This document shows positions 7,406 to 12,440 of a stretch of 12,440 nucleotides of DNA, in pieces (positions within the stretch are counted from its first letter, which is position 1; the number at the start of each line of letters is the position of its first letter). The notes under the pieces are model-generated. The model was not told the DNA's origin. It did not search any database and worked only from the letters and a program-made list of their open reading frames with translations. Made by a program: the position numbers and the translations under genes. Where the stretch lies: positions 1 to 12,440 of the forward strand of contig JAPLDV010000033.1 in assembly GCA_026391235.1 (NCBI GenBank), in the 5' to 3' direction. This stretch comes from Bacteroidia bacterium. GTDB taxonomy: Bacteria; Bacteroidota; Bacteroidia; Bacteroidales; UBA12481.

Positions 7406-8032
7406 ATGAAAAAACTTGTTACTCTATTAGCGGTTTTAACAGCTTTGACCTTGCAGGTTAATGCTACGAAACATGCTGTTACCATCAGCGGATTTACGTA
7501 TTCGCCTGCTCTCCTGACCGCCCATATCGGCGATACCGTGACCATCAGTGGCAGCATTAGCCATCCACTTGTTCAGGTAAGCAAAGCAACCTGGAACAGT
7601 GATGGGGCTACTGCCTTATCAGGTGGTTGGGGAACAAAAACTTCGGCCTACACCTTTACCGTAACCTCGGCAGATACCATTTATTTTGTTTGCCAGGCAC
7701 ATGTGTCCTTCGGTATGAAAGGCAGGGTGGTCATCGCCCCGGCTACCGGAATAGACGAATCCCCAGCAGATCAATTATCGGTTTCAGTTTATCCAAACCC
7801 AATGACATCAACCGGAACTGTTAAGCTCAGTTCCTTTGGTACGAACCCGGTTTCTGTTTATGTATTCAGCATCACCGGCCAGCTGGAGAAGAATTTATCA
7901 TCCTCTTTAACCAACCTGAACGGTGATTACTATGCAGAGTTTGATGCTGGCACCATGACCAGCGGGTTGCACTTTATACTGGTTACAGATGGCAAGAATA
8001 AGGTGGTGAGGAAGTTTGAGGTGGTGCGGTAG
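7406..8032 (+). CDS. Secreted plastocyanin-like cupredoxin with T9SS C-terminal sorting domain
   Basis: This 208-residue protein starts with a signal peptide (MKKLVTLLAVLTALTLQVNA) and a likely signal peptidase I site at VNA/TKH after residue 20. Residues about 22-110 form a cupredoxin-like domain. A full set of type 1 copper ligands can be read: His53 in ISHPLVQV, Cys96 and His99 in FVCQAH, and Met104 in FGMKG. The C-x2-H-x4-M spacing equals that of plastocyanin, which predicts a blue copper electron carrier. Residues about 125-208 are a type A T9SS sorting domain: VYPNPMTSTG, then VYVFSITGQL, then GLHFILVTDGKNKVVRKFEV at the end. That tail directs transport across the outer membrane and is usually cleaved, leaving the protein surface-bound or released. 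No redox partner lies next to it. Function is inferred from domains and motifs only. Confidence 0.87.
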   Translation: MKKLVTLLAVLTALTLQVNATKHAVTISGFTYSPALLTAHIGDTVTISGSISHPLVQVSKATWNSDGATALSGGWGTKTSAYTFTVTSADTIYFVCQAHVSFGMKGRVVIAPATGIDESPADQLSVSVYPNPMTSTGTVKLSSFGTNPVSVYVFSITGQLEKNLSSSLTNLNGDYYAEFDAGTMTSGLHFILVTDGKNKVVRKFEVVR

Positions 8033-8502
8033 ACATAGCCGTTAACCTAAGGTTTTTGAAGTAAGAATGCAGAGATTCGAAGACCAGTTTTGAATTCTGA
8101 AGTTACAGATTCAGGTGGGATTGGCCATTTTGGAACGGAATCTCAAAACAGATAACTCGCCACCCGCACCCGCGCTCTCGCCCATTTTTTTCACCCCCGG
8201 CGACCCTGTCATTCCCGCGAAGGCGGGAACCGCTTGACGCTGCACCGAGGCAATTATTTTTGCTTCGTTGCTGGGTGGCACAACGCATTCGACCCGCGTG
8301 ACACGGGTGCGGCCTTCGCGGGATTGACTGGGTCGCCGGGATCCGAGATGAAGGCGGTTTGACCGAGACGGCAATCAAAACCATCTCTATCTCTATAAGC
8401 ACTGGTACCAATCAAACCGACATCCTGCTGGATAAACGCGGAACCAGTGGATGGGAGTATTATGGAATTGTAAAAATCGGGGATCACCGGCGGTTCAGTA
8501 TT
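8033..8502. other. Intergenic region between convergent cupredoxin and nicotinamidase genes
   Basis: This 470-bp gap holds a GC-rich inverted repeat pair (8196-8340) and a possible gene remnant (8359-8520), both listed separately. Bases 8033-8195 contain nothing I can name. The open frames that cross the GC-rich part on the minus strand overlap one another and show no family resemblance; I read them as by-products of the base composition. Confidence 0.6.
8196..8340. repeat. GC-rich inverted repeat pair carrying an ATTCCC-N8-GGGAA hairpin
   Basis: The 29-bp arms at 8196-8224 and 8312-8340 are reverse complements at 27 of 29 positions; both begin CCCGGCGACCC when read inward. The left arm runs into a hairpin, TTCCCGC-GAAG-GCGGGAA (8212-8229). 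The space between the arms contains another small dyad, ACCCG...CGGGT (about 8292-8308). The hairpin recurs at the window end (12419-12440). The element is much richer in GC than the neighbouring genes. This size and structure suits a small non-autonomous repeat, and the hairpins may also help end transcription between the convergent genes. Confidence 0.75.
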
Positions 8503-8520
8503 TTATCCAAGAAATTCATC
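8359..8520 (+). pseudogene. Possible remnant of a DUF4177-like small protein gene
   Basis: The plus-strand frame from TTG at 8359 reads TETAIKTISISIS, then LLDKRGTSGWEYYGIVKIG and DHRRFSILSKKF. The GxxGWE core followed by a beta-like stretch and a basic end recalls DUF4177-type proteins (LNELGxxGWELV...). That likeness is by eye. The frame has no ATG, begins only 18 bases after the right arm of the GC-rich repeat, and runs on without a stop into antisense of the nicotinamidase gene until 8694. I read it as a fragment whose 5' end was lost when the repeat arrived. AAGG sits six bases before the TTG, so a real small gene cannot be excluded, and chance protein-likeness is also possible. Confidence 0.25.
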
Positions 8521-9318
8521 CGACCTTGCTGTTTGCATACCTTTCAAAACCATCTCCTTCACGAAATTTTCACCCGCCTGTTCAAAACCAGTAACCGGGG
8601 AGGTGGTATCTTCAATCAGAACAATCTTGTGCACCTGATCATCGCCAAGCTCCCTGGCGATGTCGCGAATGGTATTTGCAACACAATGGGATAAAGCCTG
8701 ACCGGCGACAGCAATGATATCAGCATTTTTTAAAGTCCTGATAAGTCTTTCATTCAGTTGGGTACCGGGATCCTCAGGATCGGGTACATCGGCCTGAACC
8801 GCGCTGTAGTGTTCTGTCCAGATGTTATTTCCTTTTGTAACAAAATCAACAATTGAAAAGGTGTCTTTTTCCCATTTTTGAAGTGAATCCAGAACTTCCG
8901 GCACAATACCATGACCCCAGCTGCCTATCAGGCAATGATAAGGCCAGATAATCAAAGGATACTTGTTATGATTTGCCGCCAGTGTCCGGGTATATATTAT
9001 CATTCGCTCAGTATTTTCCGGGTTTGTCGGGCGAAAGACGCCGTTGGCAACATCAGCCGCCGATATCTGGGTAAATACAGGCGGATGATGGCCTTGCTCA
9101 TCTTTCCAGAAAATAGGATGAGCAACGTCCACTATCCGGTGAGAATCCAAAGTAACGTGGATGTCATTCCATTTCGAAGCGAGTCTTTTAATCATCGCGG
9201 CAAGCCTCACGGAATCCTGGTCGGCTCCCTTAACAAATAGTGCCCCCTTTGGATTGCAGAAATCATTTTGGGGATCCATGATCAACAGATCAACTTTGGT
9301 TCCATTCATACTAACCAT
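8503..9318 (-). CDS. pncA: Nicotinamidase-like isochorismatase-family cysteine hydrolase
   Basis: This 271-residue enzyme probably hydrolyses nicotinamide to nicotinate and ammonia, the first step of NAD salvage through nicotinate. The catalytic triad reads as Asp15 in MDPQNDF, Lys162 in TKGNN and nucleophile Cys212 in ALSHCVANT. The metal site of nicotinamidases is matched by Asp58 and His60 (LDSH), His67 (VAHP) and His128 in WPYHCLIGSWG, which aligns with the WPxHC motif of characterised PncA proteins. About 55 residues lie between His67 and the WPYHC motif, far more than in short PncA enzymes, so this is a long-insert subtype. The gene follows the nicotinate phosphoribosyltransferase gene by 16 bp. 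A start at Met4 (9309) has GGGA nine bases upstream and is perhaps the better choice; for the start at 9318 that motif abuts the ATG. Another amidase substrate is possible. Confidence 0.85.
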   Translation of the reverse strand: MVSMNGTKVDLLIMDPQNDFCNPKGALFVKGADQDSVRLAAMIKRLASKWNDIHVTLDSHRIVDVAHPIFWKDEQGHHPPVFTQISAADVANGVFRPTNPENTERMIIYTRTLAANHNKYPLIIWPYHCLIGSWGHGIVPEVLDSLQKWEKDTFSIVDFVTKGNNIWTEHYSAVQADVPDPEDPGTQLNERLIRTLKNADIIAVAGQALSHCVANTIRDIARELGDDQVHKIVLIEDTTSPVTGFEQAGENFVKEMVLKGMQTARSDEFLG

Positions 9319-9334
9319 TCCCAGGAATTTTTTT

Positions 9335-10456
9335 TTATTTTACAGGAACAAACCTGTCATCTTCATCAAAATCATTCTCATATCTCCCGACCTTGCAACA
9401 CCTCTTCAAATTACCAACTTCGTTTTCCTTTTCAACAATATCCGACGTGGCCATTAATGGAACACTGACACCAATGCCAAGCAGGTCCATAGGTGTAGCA
9501 AATGCCTTGAATATTTCGATTTTCCGGGGATTAAAACCAGAAGTCAAAACCACCTGAACATGTTCACCGCCATTGTTCATAAGCGCCTCTTTGAGCAAAA
9601 ATGCAGACTCCACCGTCACGCCTTTTCCAAAAACATGTTCGTGAAATTCACTGTTGGTAATAACTATGCCACCAATAGTCATGTTTTTTGCGTCGAACTT
9701 TTCCATAATCTTTTTAACAAGAGGGTTATCGCTTCTTATAGCTTCCTCAACTGTTTCAAATTCATGGCAACCTTCACAAGTGCGCCCGCCGTGAGTGTCT
9801 AACCGGACTCCAATCAAGCGTTTGCCAAAATATTTCAGAACTTCAATCGAATCGGCTATTTCGCGTCCCCAGGTATCAGGAAGAATCATGATCTGCCTGT
9901 CTTCAAAGGTTTCGCCGTATCCCTTTGCTGCTTTAAGGGTATCTCCTGCAACCAGGCACAGGGCATGCGGCATTGTACCTCTTGCTTTAACTCCAAGCTT
10001 TTCCGCAGTAGGAACCGAAGCGATACCAGCCGCTCCGGCCAGCAACGCGGCATAGCTCCAATAGATATCCACCTCGGGTGCCCGGTGGCGCGCACCAAAA
10101 TAAAGCCACGGAGTATCGCCCGCCGCTTTGGTTAATGGAATCATTTCATTTGCCGCTCTGGTTGTTTCAGAAATCATTCCTATGATGTGTCCCTCAATTT
10201 CACCGATGGACTGATAGAAACCGGTATAGGTTAGTAGTGTTGCCATTCCAGCCGGCACCATATCACCGTCATCGAAAAAGAATTCATAACTCTCCGCAAA
10301 ATCATCTAAAACCGGCTGAACAAACTTTTTTCCGCCGAACATAAACGGTACCTGACTTCTGATGAATACGTTATATTTTATTAAAGGATTCCAACCTTTT
10401 TTCCCCGCAATCTCCCTGCTGTTCTGAAAATAGATATCCTTAACTATTTCTACCAT
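9335..10456 (-). CDS. pncB: Nicotinate phosphoribosyltransferase
   Basis: This 373-residue enzyme joins nicotinate to phosphoribosyl pyrophosphate to give nicotinate mononucleotide, the committed step of the Preiss-Handler NAD route. Its length fits the short, archaeal-like class of the family (about 390 residues), rather than the longer nicotinamide phosphoribosyltransferases. Landmarks are GARHRAPEVD (121-130), the signature GTMPHALCLVAGDT (160-173) with conserved His164, VRLDTHGGR (217-225) and the phosphate-binding-like stretch VVLTSGFNPRKIE (302-314). A cysteine pair TCEGC (226-230) follows the VRLDTHGG strand, and Cys353/Cys354 lie near the end; a metal site is possible but unproven. 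An AGGAG Shine-Dalgarno site on the minus strand (10465-10469) lies eight bases from the ATG, the clearest such site in the window. It heads the operon with the nicotinamidase gene, which supports nicotinate as substrate. Confidence 0.88.
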   Translation of the reverse strand: MVEIVKDIYFQNSREIAGKKGWNPLIKYNVFIRSQVPFMFGGKKFVQPVLDDFAESYEFFFDDGDMVPAGMATLLTYTGFYQSIGEIEGHIIGMISETTRAANEMIPLTKAAGDTPWLYFGARHRAPEVDIYWSYAALLAGAAGIASVPTAEKLGVKARGTMPHALCLVAGDTLKAAKGYGETFEDRQIMILPDTWGREIADSIEVLKYFGKRLIGVRLDTHGGRTCEGCHEFETVEEAIRSDNPLVKKIMEKFDAKNMTIGGIVITNSEFHEHVFGKGVTVESAFLLKEALMNNGGEHVQVVLTSGFNPRKIEIFKAFATPMDLLGIGVSVPLMATSDIVEKENEVGNLKRCCKVGRYENDFDEDDRFVPVK

Positions 10457-10717
10457 AATGGGGTCTCCTGATTTATCGTGATGCTATTTCAATAGTCCAG
10501 TCAGATTGTCTTCATCTAAGAATTCTATCGGGTTTCCGGGTCAGATTGAATATTCACTATCTTGCTAAAATCACTGAATTTAATGACAATAGTATGTCCT
10601 ATAGTGAAAAGTGCTAACAAATCGTTATCTCCTGTTATCAGGTAACTATTATTACAAATTCTGAATTAATATAGTTTTGAAGCCCTTTTAGGCTCTTTCC
10701 AATCAGAAATGAAATCC

Positions 10718-10739
10718 AATATTAGTATCTACTAATATT
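10718..10739. promoter_or_regulatory. Perfect 10+10 bp dyad, candidate operator
   Basis: The arms AATATTAGTA (10718-10727) and TACTAATATT (10730-10739) are exact reverse complements around the two-base centre TC. A perfect 22-base two-fold site is typical of the binding site of a dimeric repressor. It lies 262 bases upstream of pncB and 166 bases upstream of the peptidase gene, so the regulated gene is unclear. NAD-salvage genes are under NrtR-type repressors in many bacteria (general knowledge); I cannot match this site to a known motif. Confidence 0.5.
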
Positions 10740-10868
10740 TTATAGGATTTGCTTACCTTTTTCATATCTCTCTTTCCTAAATATTTTTTCAAATTTAGAC
10801 ATTATCTCTTTTTGAAGCAAATTCCAAGGACTCATCATCTGCAAATGAGAGCTGTCGCACTTTCGTTG

Positions 10869-10876
10869 TATCTTTG
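10869..10876 (+). promoter_or_regulatory. Candidate Bacteroidota -7 promoter box for the peptidase gene
   Basis: TATCTTTG matches the Bacteroidota -7 consensus TAnnTTTG exactly and lies 28 bases before the peptidase ATG, giving a short leader if it is used. No clear TTTG -33 element lies 19-21 bases upstream, so the call is tentative. Confidence 0.35.
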
Positions 10877-10904
10877 GAATAAAAAATAATTAATACTGAC
10901 ACCC

Positions 10905-12389
10905 ATGTTGAAAATATTCCCAGGCTTGATGATTCTGCTGCTCGCCTTTTCCTGCAGCAATAAACCAGCTGAAAAACAGGCAACGGCTGCAATCCCGGCT
11001 CCCCTGCCCGCTTACCTGTCCGTTAACAAAGGCAACCTTGAATTCACTGCCTGGTTTCTCGATAAGACCATGCGGGTGGATTACTTTCATTCCGGCACGG
11101 CAGCTGAAGAACATTTTTCGCCCGATCGCACTGTTTCCGACGGACCCTGGCCGGGAAGCAAAAAGATTCTGATCGATGAACTGGAAATGGGGCCCTATTT
11201 CTTTGAGGTTTGCGATCAAAAGACAAAAACCCTCCTATATTCACGTGGATTTGCCAGCGTGTTCGGCGAATGGCAATCGATCCCCGAAGCCGGCGAGCAA
11301 TGGGGAACTTTTCACGAATCGGTGCGGTTTCCATGGCCCAAGGAACCGGTTGTCCTGATTCTGAAAAAACGGGATACCCTGAATTCATTCAAGCAAATCT
11401 GGATGATGAACATCGATCCGGCTTCCCGGAAGGTTAATCCGGCCGACCAGACTCATATGGAGAAGGTTGACGTTGTTCAGGAAAACGGTCCGGCCTCGGA
11501 AAAAGTTGATATTGTTTTGCTTGGCGACGGTTATGCCTCAGGGGATATGGAGAAATTCCGCGCCGACGCCAAACGGATGTCTGACATCCTGTTATCGGCT
11601 GAACCGTTTAAAAGCAACCGTGCAAGATTCAATATCCGGGCGGTTGAAACCCCGGGCCCGGAATCCGGTGTTTGCAAACCGCACCCCGGAGTATTCAAAC
11701 GCACACCATTATCGGTCCAGTACGGAGCCTTTGATTCGGAGCGATATGCCCTTACTTACGACAACAAAACTATCCGGGATGCCGCATCCGCAGTTCCATA
11801 TGATTTCATGGTGATAATGATAAATGAGCGAACCTACGGCGGCGGTGGCATTTACGGACTGTATACCACGGTTTCGGTGGACAATAAATTCGCCCCATAT
11901 ATCATGATCCACGAGATGGGTCACCATTTGGCTGCCCTGGCCGATGAGTATTACACTTCGTCAGTATCTTACGAGATGCCTGAAATCAAGGTAGAGCCGT
12001 GGGAACGGAACATCACCGCCCTCTTCGATAAAACCAACCTCAAATGGAAAGACCTGCTGGAAACCGGCATGCCTGTTCCCACGCCCTGGAACAAAGAGGA
12101 GTTCGACAAATTCGGATACCGGATACAGAAAGAACGTGACAGCCTCCGGGCTGCCAAGGTTCCCGAAGAGGTGATGGAAGCCTTGTTCCAGCGTCAGTAT
12201 GATCAGGAAGACCAATACTTTAGCCGCGAAAAATACCGCACCCAGGCCGGAGCATTCGAGGGAGCCGGATATATGGCGAAAGGGCTTTACCGCTCGCAGA
12301 TCGACTGCATCATGTACACGCGGCATCTGGAATTCTGCAAGGTGTGCCGGAGAACCATTGAAGAGGTGATCGGGCAGTACAGTAACTGA
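10905..12389 (+). CDS. M64-family (IgA peptidase-like) zinc metallopeptidase lipoprotein
   Basis: This 494-residue protein starts with a lipoprotein signal: hydrophobic LMILLLAFS, then Cys17 followed by SNKPAEK. The -3 to -1 residues (AFS) are a relaxed lipobox of the kind seen in Bacteroidota. No acidic surface-export signal follows the Cys, so it may stay on the periplasmic side (inference). Residues about 38-165 form a beta-rich N-terminal domain like that of M64 proteins. The catalytic domain begins near KVDIVLLGDGY (200-210), a strong family signature, and contains the zinc motif HEMGHHLAALADEYY with His336, Glu337 and His340; Asp347 or a nearby acid may be the third ligand. Cysteines at 468, 478 and 481 lie near the C-terminus. 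Family members are described as IgA-type peptidases, but IgA is an unlikely target in an environmental organism, so treat it as a protease of unknown target. It appears monocistronic. Confidence 0.88.
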   Translation: MLKIFPGLMILLLAFSCSNKPAEKQATAAIPAPLPAYLSVNKGNLEFTAWFLDKTMRVDYFHSGTAAEEHFSPDRTVSDGPWPGSKKILIDELEMGPYFFEVCDQKTKTLLYSRGFASVFGEWQSIPEAGEQWGTFHESVRFPWPKEPVVLILKKRDTLNSFKQIWMMNIDPASRKVNPADQTHMEKVDVVQENGPASEKVDIVLLGDGYASGDMEKFRADAKRMSDILLSAEPFKSNRARFNIRAVETPGPESGVCKPHPGVFKRTPLSVQYGAFDSERYALTYDNKTIRDAASAVPYDFMVIMINERTYGGGGIYGLYTTVSVDNKFAPYIMIHEMGHHLAALADEYYTSSVSYEMPEIKVEPWERNITALFDKTNLKWKDLLETGMPVPTPWNKEEFDKFGYRIQKERDSLRAAKVPEEVMEALFQRQYDQEDQYFSREKYRTQAGAFEGAGYMAKGLYRSQIDCIMYTRHLEFCKVCRRTIEEVIGQYSN

Positions 12390-12418
12390 TTCATCCCCTT
12401 TATTACCCTCAGAGAATT

Positions 12419-12440
12419 GTCATCCCCGCGAAGGCGGGGA
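12419..12440. repeat. Second copy of the GC-rich hairpin repeat, cut by window end
   Basis: GTCATCCCCGCGAAGGCGGG followed by GA matches 8208-8229 at 20 of 22 positions. It folds as TCCCCGC (12423-12429), loop GAAG, GCGGGGA (12434-12440). It lies 30 bases after the peptidase stop, a usual place for such repeats and possibly for termination. The two differences keep the stem paired: the T-A pair next to the CCCGC stem in the first copy is a C-G pair here. Confidence 0.8.

Larger units (their letters stand above)
10457..10904. other. Long AT-rich divergent intergenic region with dyads
   Basis: This 448-bp region lies between the NAD-salvage operon (minus) and the peptidase gene (plus) and should carry both promoters. 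It contains the pncB Shine-Dalgarno site, an imperfect dyad at 10624-10646 (CCTG-TTAT-CAGG inside GTTA...TAAC), a perfect 22-bp dyad at 10718-10739 and a promoter-like box at 10869-10876, the last two listed separately. TAGTTTTG at 10672-10679 also fits TAnnTTTG. I see no credible small gene or structured RNA, but the length is generous for two promoters. Confidence 0.55.

Noticed and set aside
8103..8487. Overlapping minus-strand open frames of 77 to 102 residues across the GC-rich repeat
   Set aside because: They cover inverted repeat arms in different frames, are rich in Arg, Pro and Ser, and show no family motif or convincing start. Base composition explains them.
10457..10904. Riboswitch or small RNA upstream of pncB
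   Set aside because: I could not trace a conserved riboswitch core by eye. The dyads are short and AT-rich and fit protein-binding sites better.
11044..12326. Open frames antisense to or out of frame with the M64 peptidase gene
   Set aside because: The peptidase frame holds clear catalytic motifs over its full length; the others are its shadows.

Overview
The window reads as chromosomal DNA from a Bacteroidota bacterium, probably an environmental relative of Bacteroidales or Marinilabiliales. The main clues are a secreted protein ending in a type IX secretion (T9SS, Por) sorting domain, a lipoprotein of the M64 peptidase family, mostly weak Shine-Dalgarno sites, TAnnTTTG-like -7 promoter boxes, and heptamer microsatellites and CACAAAG-rich inverted repeats between genes. 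The assignment rests on these features alone; no marker gene is present.

Layout: (1) Bases 1-80 hold the last 25 codons of msrA (methionine sulfoxide reductase A), cut by the window edge. (2) Bases 81-435 are a repeat-filled intergenic stretch with a 7-bp tandem repeat touching the msrA stop and a nested inverted repeat of about 270 bp. (3) On the minus strand, 5688 to 436, is a two-gene signalling operon: a CheB-CheR-PAS fusion that lacks a kinase, followed 24 bp later by a cytoplasmic PAS-PAS hybrid histidine kinase with a C-terminal receiver. (4) On the plus strand at 5932-7242 is a family I CoA-transferase of the acetyl-CoA hydrolase/4-hydroxybutyrate CoA-transferase type. (5) At 7406-8032 is a small secreted plastocyanin-like cupredoxin with a T9SS tail. 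(6) Bases 8033-8502 hold a GC-rich inverted repeat pair and a possible remnant of a DUF4177-like gene. (7) On the minus strand, 10456 to 8503, is an NAD-salvage operon: nicotinate phosphoribosyltransferase followed by a nicotinamidase-like hydrolase. (8) Bases 10457-10904 are a long, AT-rich divergent intergenic region with a perfect 10+10 bp dyad that looks like an operator. (9) At 10905-12389 is an M64-type metallopeptidase lipoprotein. The window closes on another copy of the GC-rich hairpin seen in region 6.

How the genes fit together: the two signalling proteins probably act in one pathway, with the CheB/CheR/PAS protein as an unconventional sensor or modifier and the hybrid kinase as phosphoryl donor. 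No chemoreceptor, CheA or CheW is present. The nicotinamidase and nicotinate phosphoribosyltransferase catalyse consecutive steps, nicotinamide to nicotinate to nicotinate mononucleotide. The CoA-transferase, cupredoxin and peptidase look like single-gene units. I found no mobile element with a transposase, no CRISPR array, no tRNA or rRNA and no defence system. The most unusual material lies in the repeats and dyads between genes and in the split CheB/CheR/kinase architecture.
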